Below are positions 33,570-44,326 of a stretch of 64,000 nucleotides of DNA, in pieces. The translations under genes were made by a program, and so were the position numbers. Source of the DNA: Amorphophallus konjac (taxonomy: Eukaryota; Streptophyta; Magnoliopsida; Alismatales; Araceae). Under the pieces are notes generated by a model, which was not told the DNA's origin, did not search any database, and worked only from the letters and a program-made list of their open reading frames with translations. The DNA is taken from NCBI GenBank assembly GCA_022559845.1, contig JAHNEJ010001038.1:62001-126000 (forward strand). Reading direction: 5' to 3'. How positions within the stretch are numbered: position 1 is the stretch's first letter; each line of letters starts with the position of its first letter.

Positions 33570-35993
33570 TGTAACGACCCGAGAATCCGATTACCGGGAA
33601 GGCCCGATAACCCGAGACTCGTACCGCCACCCACGAGTCCGAAGACTCGGAAGGGTTAAAAGGATGGTGTGGAAACTACACAAGTATCACAAATAATTGC
33701 AGAAATTAAACAGTTATAATATTAAGCAGGAAATAAATTAACATTTTACATGGTCCACAATAAAATAACAACAACAGCAACAGTAGTCCACGACTAGTAC
33801 AGTGACAAGAAAGAAAAGTACAGCTACACGGGGCATCCCCCGGCTCTGACCTCTGGCACTACCTCTGGGCACCCGCACCACGCTGCGCTCCTGACGCGCT
33901 CCCCGAAGGTGGCGCCTCACCTGAAACACGGTGAAAACACGCAGGGAATGAGTCTCAGAACAAGACTCAGTAGGGATCACTCGAACCCTACCTCGAAAAA
34001 CGAGAAACCACTACTCTAGCGGTAGGAAAGTACCTCGGAAAGGAAAGCCCTGTACTCTACAGAACTAGACCCTACGGCACGCAAACCGACACACGTGCCA
34101 CGGTACGAGAAGACCGAAACTCAACGGTCGAACCGTAAAACCCGAAGGTCGGAAACACACGACTGACAGTCTGACACTCCGTACTCGACAGGAGTACCAC
34201 CCACTAGAAGCACAGCCGGTAGCGTCCCCTGACGTCTTACACCGTACCGCAGGTGAACCGCCTGACGTGGTAGGTCCTACCCGAGGCGCGAACACCGTAC
34301 AAGTAACCACAAACAAGTGACTAGCTGGGGTCACGCCCGTCGACGTGGGTCCAACCGCCCCCAACCACGTGTGCACACACAGACCACGCGTCCCAGGTCT
34401 GGCCCTCTGACCGGTTTTCCCCTCAGCCGGACTCTGGCTGCAAGACGTGGGGCCCAACGGTAACCTGTCCACAAACCGTCTCGAAAGGTCGGCCCGTACA
34501 CCACTCCCTGGTGCGACTAGCACCCGCATACTAGTAGGCTACGACTAGTGGAGGGTCACTGAAGGAGTAGACTCTCGAGTCAACGGAAAACGACGTCCGA
34601 ATCCGACAACGTGTGGGAATCACCCCACGCACCAGCCCCGTCGCACGGTGACCACGGTCGGAAAAGAAACAGACGCATTGCCCACGGTCAAACGCCTAAC
34701 CGAGGCAAACGGGACTTCCGGACACCAAAGACACGGTCACGGAACTCCACGGGGTGCCCGGGGCGCACACACGGCCCAAGAGAAACACCCAACAACAGGC
34801 AAGATCGCGCTAGGGACACCCAGCAACGACCTGATCGCGCTAGGGATACCCAGCGCGACAGGGAAGAACGCGCTAGGGAACCCTAGCGCAACAGCGAAGA
34901 TCGCGCTAGGTCTCCCTAGCGCGACAACGACCATCGCGCTAGGTCTTCCTAGCGCGACAAGGATGATCGCGCTATGACCCCATAGCGCGACAGGAACCGC
35001 CTCCTGTTCATCTTCTCCGATGAACGCGCTCGGTCGGGGCAGCGCGACCTCCAAGAACGCGCTACTGGAGTATAGCGCGTTCTCAGTCCGCGGTCGAAAA
35101 CGGTAAGAACGCCCAAAAAAACCCAACCACGCCCCCATACCTCCATAGGAGAGGGGGAAAACAAAGGGGAAGACCCCTGGGGACCCCTAGCATGATTCTA
35201 GGCCCTCAAAACACGAATCCATGCATTGAATCCATAGATCGGGCGAGCTCTCCCCAAATCATGGAAAAACCCAAAAACGCTCAAATGACCCCCTCTCGGC
35301 CTCCCCGCGGCCTATAAATCACGGAAAAGAACGGCATGAGATTAAGGAACGTCACCCTACCTCAATGGAGCAAATGCTCCGCCGAATCGATCACGAATCA
35401 CGAAGAATGCTCGAAGCTTCACGAACTCCCCACGCTTCCCACGCTCGCCGCACGCCCACGAGATCGCCTCACCGTCGCCCACGCGTCCGCGCCGTCGCCC
35501 CGCCGCCGTCCGTAGCCGGAGAGGGGTTCGCCGCGTCTGAATGGGAGAGAGGGAGAGAGAGGGGGGCTCACGGTGGGAAGAAACGGAGGAAGAGGAAGAA
35601 GAAGAAAGAGAAAGGAGAAAAGAAAAAAGAAAAAGAAAAAGAATTAGGGCTTTATAGAAAATCCGAATTTTCGGAAAAATACCGAAAAATAGAAAAATAT
35701 ATTTCTGGAATCCTCGGAACGCACCGATCGCAACGGTACCACTCGTGCCCGGGTGAACGGCCCAGTTAACCCGCAGCGAGCGTCCGAAGGAAAAGCCGAA
35801 ACACACGCCGGGAATCGGAAAACACACGCGGAAAAGCCGCGGAACGCCTCCGGGCCTCCGAAACGACTCCGGATCGCGCCGATCCGAACATGAAAGATGT
35901 CCGAAACGAAATTTCGAATACAACGGAGCTGGACGCTCCGAAACCCAGATCCGGGACCCACGAAGAAGGATCCAAAAGGTCCGGGATATTACA
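33570..35993 (-). repeat. 5' LTR of the chromovirus
   Basis: Starts TGTAACGACCCGAGA and ends CCGGGATATTACA. It is near-identical to 26256-28671; the differences are scattered substitutions plus a short A/G-rich indel near 35620. The TATA-like box at 35650-35658 and a hairpin array (34802-35083) lie in the same order as in the 3' LTR. Confidence 0.95.
34802..35083 (-). repeat. Hairpin array in the chromovirus 5' LTR
   Basis: Same hairpins as at 27487-27768, with no difference seen between the two LTRs in this stretch. It would be transcribed into the leader of the element RNA. Confidence 0.88.
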
Positions 35994-36344
35994 ACACTCT
36001 TGCCCTTTTCCTGCTTAAGTCTTGAAGCAACCTGAAAAAAATAGTATCTAACACTGCATGAGCATAAAGCCAAGTAGGAATTACATCTCAACATAAGTAA
36101 TTAAAGTGATTAATCTCTTTTACAATTCTTATGCCAGATGACAAGATAGAAGATAGGACAAGGATCATTAATCATAATAACAAGCAAAATCCAAGGACTT
36201 AGCATGGAAATCAAATTTCAAGGGAATAACATGAAAGGATTGTAAAGATGGCCAATATGGGCTCAAGAGGTGGCTCCCCCTATGTAGCACTTTACTCCCA
36301 ATGGACTCAAGTGATGGCTCCAATAGAGTAGCACTTTGCCACGC
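35994..36344. other. Target duplication ACACT and right flank of the chromovirus
   Basis: 35994-35998 repeats the ACACT at 26251-26255. The rest continues the interrupted DNA of 25897-26250. It has a short repeat (GTGGCTCC...GTAGCACTTT, twice near 36270-36340). No gene is seen. It ends at the left edge of the giant element. Confidence 0.6.
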
Positions 36345-37011
36345 TGTGGACGCACTTTTTATTACAGTTAAAATAGTGGTTTTATTCGTTTATTGGTTGA
36401 GTTCGTTTATTGGTTTATTAAGTTTATTAAGTTCGTGGGCGTGCCAGTCACAAAGTGACGATTTATTCGGACTTCGTGGAAGCCCTTAATGCGCGCGATC
36501 TGACTAATTAGACAATTGTGTAGTTCGGATCGGGACCAAAATCCGCCGCACCATAAAGGTCACGACGTCATTTACATCTCCTCGTAGAAGGGAACACCCT
36601 TGATTAATCGCTAGAAATAAGGGCCTCATGGCCAGAAAATTACCATTAATATAAGAAGAAAGGGGAGGTCGAATTATTCTTAACCCATCTCGAGGGTGCG
36701 AGAATTCAAGTCATGTCGGTCACTCATGGACCATTTTATGTTCGGACAAAGGTCCGTATTGAAGGTACGACGTAAACGAAAATAGATCCGTATAAATGTA
36801 TGCCAAGTTTACAGTAATTTCAATAAAAGAGCGAAAACGAATCCTGATGGGAACGAATCCGATTTGACGAATATCGGCCCAGAGTAATGTCGGATCACGG
36901 TCATATCGGGACGGTTCCCAAGGTCCGAATATGACTTGAAAGGGCGGCGTTGATATCCCCTTTACATTAGGTCCCGAGGAGAGACAAGGGTGTGGAACAG
37001 ATTTCACCATT

Positions 37012-37252
37012 TTATTATTGTTTAAATTTTTTATTTTTTGTTATTTTATATATTTTTTGGTGAGTTTGGTATTATTATTATTTATTTACTTTATCATTAT
37101 TTGTTTATTTATTATATTTTTTGAGCTTATTATTATTATTACTTATTTCTTTATTATTATTATTATTATTTATTTTAATTTATTATTATTATTATTATTT
37201 GTTATTATTTATCACTTTTGTGAGTTTGTTGTTCTTATTATTATTATTTTTT
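37012..37252. repeat. (TTA)n-rich tract in the giant LTR
   Basis: T/A-only DNA dominated by TTATTATTATT, present again at 59752-60012 in the other LTR. Frames here are low-complexity Ile/Phe/Leu artefacts. Confidence 0.9.
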
Positions 37253-39191
37253 TGTTGAGTTTGGGGCATGTGTGGGAGGATGGGCCAAAAGGGTTGAAGG
37301 GAGGTCAGTGCATGTGAGGGACAAGGTCGGTGCACATGAAGGCTAAGGGCAGCGTATATGGGGATAAGGTCGGTGCAAGGTGTAGCGACCCGAGATCCGG
37401 ATACCGGGAAGGCCCGATACCATTCGAATCCTGACCCGCCGCCCACGAGCCGAGAGGGCTCGGAAGGGCTAAAAGGAGTGTGGAGGCACAAAGAAATAGG
37501 AAATAAGGTATGATAATTCAATAATTAACAGAAATAAATAAATAACTACAACAACAGAGTCCAATCCAACAGAAAGTACAGTCTAAAGCAGTAAAATGTA
37601 CCACATGCCGAGTGAACACTCGGCCTGGCGAGCTGGCAACAAAGAACCTCTGAACCGCAACCTCGAACCTCGAGGATGAACCGCCACACCTGAAAAGTAG
37701 GGGTGAGTCTCCTGTCACTGGCCCAGTAGGGATCCCGTAGAACCCCAACTGAGAACAACGGCGGCCCGGAAAGCTATAACTATAAGAGCAACAGTAACAG
37801 CAGGAACAGAAAATCATGTGGCCGGTCAAAACTCGGCACTACAACTACTCCTACTGTACCGGTCAAGCAGAAAGAGAAGTCCCGATCTCACAGTCGAGAA
37901 TCGGACCACACTAGCACCACTTATCGAAGTAAAAACCCACGGCAACCCCGCCGTAGAGGCATGTCTCCCAGGACACGGCCAACTTGGACACGCAGTCCAA
38001 GGTGCAACCTCGACCACCCGGTCGCGGGCACCGCACCAACAAGATGCAACCTCGGTAAAGCTATAAGCACTAGTCTCGCGGCACGAAAACCGACACACGC
38101 GTCACGGTGAAACACCCAGAACTCAACGGTCAACACGACAAAAACCCGAAGGGCGAAGTCACAGAGACTGACTGACAGTCTGTCACTCCCGACTCGACAG
38201 GAGTACCTCCCACTAGAAGCACAGTCGGTAGCGTCCCCTGACGACTTACACCGCACCGCAGGTTAACTGCCTGACGTGGTAGCGCCTACCAAAGGCACGT
38301 ACACCGTACAAGTAACAACAAAGCAAGTGACTAGCTGGGGTCACGCTCGTTAGCGCGTGTTCACTGCCCCCAACCACGTGTGCACACACAGACCATCCGT
38401 CCCAAGTCTAGCCTCTAACTAGTTTTCCCCTCAGCCGGACTCTGGCTGCAAGACGTGGGGCCCGACGGAAACCAGTCTAAAAACCATCCTCAGGGTAAGC
38501 CCGTACACCTACTCCCAGGTGAGACCAGCACACGCGTACTGGTAGGCTACGACTAATGGAGGGTCACTGAAGGAGTAGACTCTCAAGTCAACGAAAAATA
38601 ACATCCGAACTCGACGAAGTACGGGGACCACCCCACGTACCAGCACCGTCGCACGGTGACCACGGTCGGAGAAGAAACGTGACTCACAATCCACGGGCCA
38701 CACACTCGGCCACGCAGAAAGCGCAGAAGCATAATTCCCAGGGCAGTACACAAGCCGCCACGCCGATTCCCCATCCCAGGGAAAGCGGGAAACCTCCAGC
38801 CCCAGGCCGGATAACTGGACTCGTAGTCCAAGGCCAAACACATGGCCCACACGGGAATCGCCTTCTAAAGAAACTCACGACATACGGGGGAGACCCCACC
38901 GCACACACACCGATACATGGTGACTCGATCAAACGTAACACGAAAGTCCGGAACACGTGGGGTCACCCGGACCCACAACACCTATGGGCACACTAATCGA
39001 GGTAACACGGTCCTCCCGTAATCCTCAAAACACGGACACAGAATCCCATGGGTGTCAGGGGCATTCACGAGACCGCAAGTCGACCACTAGGTCACAACCG
39101 GGTCGACCAGGGATCTACACAACGCGAAACGATCGCGGCAAGCACGAAAAACCACTTCGGCGCAATACAGTGCCTGGCAGTCTACCTTTGG

Positions 39192-39716
39192 GCCGTCACA
39201 GCTGTAACGGTCCAAGGCTAGACCGTCACAGCACTCTAACGGTCCAACACAGGTGCGTTATGCGAGAGGGGCAACACTGACTGTGACGCACCCACCCTGG
39301 GGCGTCACAGTCTCTAACGGACCAAGTCTGGTGCGTTAGAAGACAGAACGAAACAGGTTGTGACGCACACCCCTCGGGCGTCACAGCCTCTGACGGTCCT
39401 ACCTAGGCGCGTCAGAAGAATGGGTTGTGTCAGCTCTGACGCTCCCATACAGGGGCATCACAGTGCTCTGACGGTCCACCCCGGGTGCGTCAGAGACTCG
39501 TGACCCCCAACGGTCCAAAAACACGAAAACGGACGTAGCGGTCGAACCCAGGCGCGTCACACCCTCTGGCGGTTTATCATGAGACCGTCAGAGCGGCCGA
39601 CGCCTTGCCGACAAAATAGGACCCTGTGACGCACCCTCCTTGGGGCGTCACAGCATGTAACGCACCCACCCTGGGGCGTTACAGACTGTGACAGTCATTG
39701 GAAGGACCGTCACACC
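39192..39716 (-). repeat. Array of about 12 hairpins in the solo LTR
   Basis: Inverted repeats about 40 bp apart with a TGACG/CGTCA core: GCTGTaACGGTC/GACCGTcACAGC, GACTGTGACGC/GCGTCACAGTC, TCTAACG/CGTTAGA, CTCTGACG/CGTCAGAG, CTGTGACGC/GCGTCACAG and TGTAACGC/GCGTTACA. TGACG/CGTCA and TAACG/CGTTA alternate as matched pairs, so stem changes are compensated. The array lies about 540-1,070 nt downstream of the TATA box. Confidence 0.9.
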
Positions 39717-40250
39717 GTCCCGAGAATGCTACAGCGGGAAACGACCCAAAAATCATCCCGCGCCCCCATACCTCCACGGGAGAGAGGGAAAACAATGGGG
39801 AAGCCCCCAAATAGCCCCTAGCATGCATCTACGGCCTCGGATCGGCCAAAAACGCAATGAAACGGCAGATCGACGCTCAACCCCAAAAACATAGATTTTC
39901 CCAAAAATCTCCAAATACGCCCGCTCGGCTCACCACGGCCTACAAAACTCACGGGAAATGAAGTGCACGAGCTGGGGGTCCATCTCCCTACCTCCACCGA
40001 AGATTTCGCGCTCCGAGCTTGCCGATCCGGGAAGAAACGCCGCGAAACCCTCGTCGGCTCACGAACGCGCCACCGAGCTTCCACGCGCCTCCACCACCTC
40101 GATCCTCGCCTGTCCTCGCCCGCGCCGCCTACACCTCGCCCCCGCCTGGCTCCTTCCGCCACTGGAGAAGAGAGGGGAGAAAGAGAGTGTGAGGGAAGAG
40201 AGAGGGAGAGAGGGTGAGAAATGAGAGATGGGGAGAGAGAAAAGGAGAGG

Positions 40251-40263
40251 GGGTTTATATAGA
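40251..40263 (-). promoter_or_regulatory. Probable TATA box of the solo LTR
   Basis: TCTATATAAACCC on the minus strand, about 370 bp into the LTR, in the same relative place as TCTATAAAG in the complete chromovirus. Confidence 0.6.
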
Positions 40264-40622
40264 AAATTCAGAAATTCTAGAAAATACCAAAAAATAGAAA
40301 AATACACCCCCGCGATCATCGGAACACGCTGATCGCTGTGGTAATGTTCCGACTTCGGAGAACATAACGGTTCATCCTGTACGGGGTTCCGAAGGTCCTA
40401 CAGATGGAAAATACGCGTAAAACCCAAAACGCAACCCGGGACCCACAAAGTCGCTCCAAAAATTACAAAAAATTACCGACGTGCTCCTCACAACACCACG
40501 GACCCAAGGAAACACACGGGCACACCACCAAAGGGTCCGACAATCAAGTAAAAAAGTCCGAAGCCCGATCGGACTCAATTCGAAACCCATGGATCCAGAT
40601 CCGAAAAATCTGGGGCATTACA

Positions 40623-41640
40623 CAAGGTTTGTACATGCGAGAAACAAGGTCGGTGCAGGGTCTGTGCATGCGAGGGACAAGGTCGGTGCATGTTTGCCTG
40701 GGCCAAAGGGGGAGGTCGGTGCATGTTCTCCTCGGCCAAGGGGAAGGTCGGTGCATGTCTGCCCAAGGTTGAAGGCAGGTCGGTGCACATTGTGCTTAGG
40801 CTGAAAGCATGTCGGTGTAGGTTTACCCTGGGGTCGGTGCAGCTGCAAGGAAGGTCTATGCACATACAGACTGGGGGTCAGAGCAGGTCAGTGCACATGG
40901 AGGCCAGGGTCTGTGCAGGTCAGGGGCTGAGGTTTGTACATGCTAAGCAAGGTCTGAGCACATTCAGAACAAGGTCGGTGCTAGGGATGACCAGATGCCA
41001 CTAAGGTCGATGCTAGTGCCAGCCAGATGCAACTAAGGTCGATGCTGGTCAGGACCATAAGGCAGCTAAGTCAATGATAGTGAAGACTAGATTCAGCTAA
41101 GGTTGATGCTAGGGAAGACCATGAGAAAACTAAGGTCGGTGCTAGTCAGGACCATAGGACAGCTAAGGTCGACGCTAGTGAAGACCAGATTCGGCTAAGG
41201 TCGATGCTAGTGGCAACCCTGATGCAACTAAGGTCAATGCTAGGGACAACCCTAATGCAACTAGGGTCGATGCTAGTGAAGACCATGGTGAGGGTGATGT
41301 CGGCCTTACCAAAGGGGGGTTTCATGCATGCTTGTGGCTGAGGTCTATGCATGCCAAGCGAGGTCTGAGCATGTGAGACTTGGGGTCTGTGCATGCTAGG
41401 CAAGGTCTGCGCATGTTTGGTAGGGTCCGTGCACATTTGGGTGAGGTCTGTGCACATGAGATGAAGTTTGTGCACGTTTTGGGTTTAAGGCTCATGTATG
41501 TGGGATGAAGTCTGTGCACATGAGGGCTGTGGGCTCAGCAAGGTTGGGATGAAGTCTGTGCAGGTTTTGGGCCTGAGTTTCATGCACGTGAGAAGGGTCT
41601 GTGCAAGCTTGGGATGAGGTCTATGTGCGTCGACAGGGAC
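40623..41640. repeat. Giant LTR: GGTCGGTGCATG and GGTCGATGCTAGTG arrays
   Basis: 40623-40970 has GGTCGGTGCA or GGTCTGTGCATG every 25-40 bp. 40975-41300 has about nine units of 38-40 bp (AAGGTCGATGCTAGTGAAGA followed by CCAGATTCGGCT). 41330-41640 returns to GGTCTGTGCATG. The same order is found at 60040-60899. Confidence 0.85.
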
Positions 41641-44050
41641 AGGCCAAAGGGTGTGCGGGGCAGGAACGAGCCAAGGGCGTACCGGGTAAGGAGACTGAAG
41701 GGTGTGCGGGCAGGGACAAGCCATAGGTGTGCCGGGCAGGGATAAGTTAGTGTGCCGGGCAAAGGAGGCTAAGTGTGCCGGGCAAGGGTGGACTAGGGTG
41801 TGCCGGGCAGGGCAAGCCAAGAGTGTGCCGGGCAAGGCAAGCCAAGAGTGTGCCGGGTGTATTGGATTAGAGGTGTGCCGGTACGAGGGGCAAGTTGGTT
41901 CTAGGGTGAATGCAGCTGGGGTAATGTCTATGCACGTGGGATAAGGCCAAGGGGAGGTCCCCTTATTCATGAGGCTCATGTGAGGAGTTTTCTTTTATTC
42001 ACGAAATGCATGCGTAGGGATTTTCTTTTATTCATGAAATGGATAAAGGGGTTCTCCTTTTTATTCATGGAATGGATGCGTGAGTTTTGATTTGGTTTTC
42101 TTTTATTCATGTAGACTATGTTCGTGGTTATGTTCGGTAGTCCGTCATAAAGATGCAAGTGTTCAGTTATTCGAAATCTCTGTAGTTCGTTGTTATTTCG
42201 GAGAAGCCGTTTCATTGGTGTTTTATTCTGTTTATTTTTTGTTTCCTTTTGCATTATTACTTTTCTTTTATTATTATTGTTATTATGTTGATTCTGGTGA
42301 AAATTCGGTAGCATCTCCCCTTGACCCGGATGCTAGGGGGGTGTAAGGGGAACACGCCCACAAGGAGTGGCATGACCCGACAAGTCAAGGTGTGTGCACA
42401 TGCAACAACACCCTTGGAAAACTCTTGAAAAACTCGAAAAAACCATCGAGTGGGAAAGCACTAGGTAAAATAGGTTAAGTGTGCCGATAGGAATGAGCCA
42501 AGGGCGTACCGAGATAGATAGGTTGGGTGTGTCGGCAGGGATAGGCCAGAAGGTGTGCCAGGCAAGGGAAGTCAAGGGTGTGCCGGAGCAGGCTGGCTAC
42601 GTGGCCAGTGTGCCGAGCTGGCCAGGAGGGCGAGTGTGCCAGGCCGAGCGGGTTGGCAAGTGTGCCAACCAAGGTGCTGGCAGGGGTGTGCCGGGCAAAG
42701 GCCAGAAGGTGCACCGGGCAAGGAGGATATGCAGGTTCGAGGCGGCACGGCATCACCGAACCAGACTCGAAGAAGTTCACCTGCCAAAGGGGCTGGGTCG
42801 AGTGCACCGGTTCAAGCCGGTAAGGCATCAACAGGATCAAGAGAAACAAGGCCACCAGATGAGGGGGTCCTGGGAGGTCAAAGGATGATAAAGAGGAGGG
42901 CTTGCTCCCGTGAGAGGGGGGTCTATGATGCAGAGAGTGTCCGGACTTCGACCATGAGCTGGCAGGATCCAAACATTGGCGTTCTGACGATCAACACTCC
43001 GAGGAGAAGAGTCGAAGGAAGGAAACAAAGAGAACCCAAGGTGTGCAGCAGAAGAAACAAGGAGAAACCATGCGAACGATGAGGACAGGCGCACAGGAAA
43101 TGCAGACATGCAACCAAAACGCTTGCAAACTCTTTTATTCCTTGTAAAAAAACATAAGAGCACGGAGGTTGTTACATCGGGAGGAAAACAGGAAAAGAGG
43201 AGAAAGGGCCAGCAAAGAAAATACAGTGGGGAGGGGATAGAGCATTGGCTCCTCCCCTCCTAAACTTCACTCCCTCTCCTACTCCCCTTTCTACTTCTCT
43301 TCTTCTCTTCTCTCTTTGCTCAGGCAGTGGAAGGTAGAGCAGCGGCCCCCTTCTCTCTTCCTCTCTTCTGGTCTTCTTCTTCTCTTCCTATCTTCCTCGT
43401 TCTGCCTCTCTAGAGAGCCAGCCAGCGAGAGAGAGATTCCCTCTTAAACTTCTCTTTTTAATTTTATTCTTCTGTTGGCGTTGACGTCGCTGGCCACGGG
43501 AGTCAACGGAATTGACCCCAGTCTTGTCTCTCGGCAGGACCCTTCTTGCGTGTCTGGACGAGGCTTCGACAGCTGAGTAAACCCCAGCTGGCTTGAGGTG
43601 ATTGTGCTGTGCGCCAAGGGCCCCACGCAGTGACCAGTGTGTTTACCGCCGGTTAAACTGGTTCAAAGGGTGGAACACTGCACCGGGTGGAGGGGCTTAA
43701 CAGGTGTGCCGCTGGATGGGCTTAAAGGGTGTGCCGCTGGGAGCTTAAAGAGTGTGCCGCATGGGGCTTAAAGAGAGTGCCGCTGGAGGGGCTTGACAAG
43801 TGTGCCGCTGGATGGGCTTAAAGGGTGTGCCGCTAGAGCTAGCGTGAGAGTGTGCCGCTGGAGGCTTCTCAGGGCGTGTCGTTGGAGGCGTTTGGTTGTT
43901 GTGCCGTTGGGGGGCACGAAGGGTGTGCCGCTGGAGGGGCACATCGAGTGTGCCGTTGGAAGGGGGCACAAGTGTGCTGTTGAAGGGCACTTGAGGGTGT
44001 GTCGTTGATGGGCACTTGAGGGTGTGCCATTGAAGAGCACTTGAGGGGCT
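41640..44050. repeat. Giant LTR: GTGTGCCG-type arrays
   Basis: Three blocks of 25-38-bp units share GTGTGCCG: 41650-41890 (GTGTGCCGGGCAGGG), 42480-42740 (GTGTGCCGAGC/GGGC) and 43660-44050 (GTGTGCCGCTGGAGGGGCTT, about 13 units). Between them, 41990-42110 has three or four TTTTATTCATGAAATGGATG units, and 43240-43440 is strongly CT-rich. No gene is supported; the frames on both strands read the repeats. Confidence 0.8.
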
Positions 44051-44149
44051 TCCTTTTCTTCTTTTCTTCTTCTCATATTCTCTTCTCTTTTCTCCTCTTA
44101 TTTATTCCCCTGCACGTAAACATGGGGTGAGAATTTTTTAGTGTTCACA

Positions 44150-44163
44150 AATGCCCCCCAGCC
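44150..44163 (-). other. Probable polypurine tract of the giant element
   Basis: The plus strand reads AATGCCCCCCAGCC next to the CA at 44149; on the minus strand this is GGCTGGGGGGCATT directly before TGTGAACAC. Position and purine run fit a PPT. Confidence 0.55.
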
Positions 44164-44326
44164 ACAGACGGCGTGAGAGAGGGATGAGAGAGCGGGGCAT
44201 GCGGTTTATTAACATGACAAGAAGAGAGGGGCTGTGAGAACCGAAGTTTGTAGAGCAGGCCAGGTGGGCCGAAATTGGGAGCAGGCCGTCGAGCCGAAGG
44301 ATGTTGGAAGGCAAGCCACGTGGGCG

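Larger units (their letters stand above)
26256..35993 (-). mobile_element. Complete Ty3/gypsy chromovirus (Tekay/Del type)
   Basis: Two LTRs (26256-28671 and 33570-35993) flank a 4.9-kb internal region with PBS, gag, pol and PPT, all on the minus strand. Each end is bordered by ACACT (26251-26255 and 35994-35998), a perfect 5-bp target duplication. The LTRs differ at only about 20 sites by eye over 2.4 kb, so the insertion is recent. Domain order is Gag, CCHC, protease, RT, RNase H, integrase, chromodomain, which identifies a chromovirus; the long LTRs and chromodomain sequence point to the Tekay/Del clade. The coding region carries one stop and two one-base frame changes. Confidence 0.95.
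37381..40622 (-). mobile_element. Solo chromovirus LTR
   Basis: Begins TGTAGCGACCCGAGATCC and ends GGGGCATTACA, like the Tekay/Del-type LTR at 26256. CAAGG lies on both sides (37376-37380 and 40623-40627), a perfect 5-bp target duplication. The uninterrupted site exists in the other copy of the giant LTR, with single CAAGG at 60154-60158 between the same flanks. No internal region is present, so the element was reduced to one LTR by recombination. On the minus strand there is a TATATAAA box near 40251-40263 and a hairpin array at 39192-39716. Parts (38090-38480) are clearly related to the other chromovirus LTR (26770-27130). Confidence 0.95.
36345..44149 (-). repeat. 3' LTR of the giant element (about 4.56 kb without its insertion)
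   Basis: On the plus strand it begins TGTGGACGC and ends GTGTTCACA; the ends are an imperfect inverted pair (TGTGGACGC/TGTGAACAC). A solo chromovirus LTR (37381-40622, plus one CAAGG) interrupts it. It contains a (TTA)n tract and several short tandem arrays based on GGTCGGTGCATG, GGTCGATGCTAGTG and GTGTGCCGGGCA or GTGTGCCGCTGGA. The left part matches 59086-60899 at roughly 93-95% by eye. The right boundary at 44149 is inferred from the terminal pair and the adjoining purine tract, since the matching end of the other LTR is outside the window. Confidence 0.65.
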
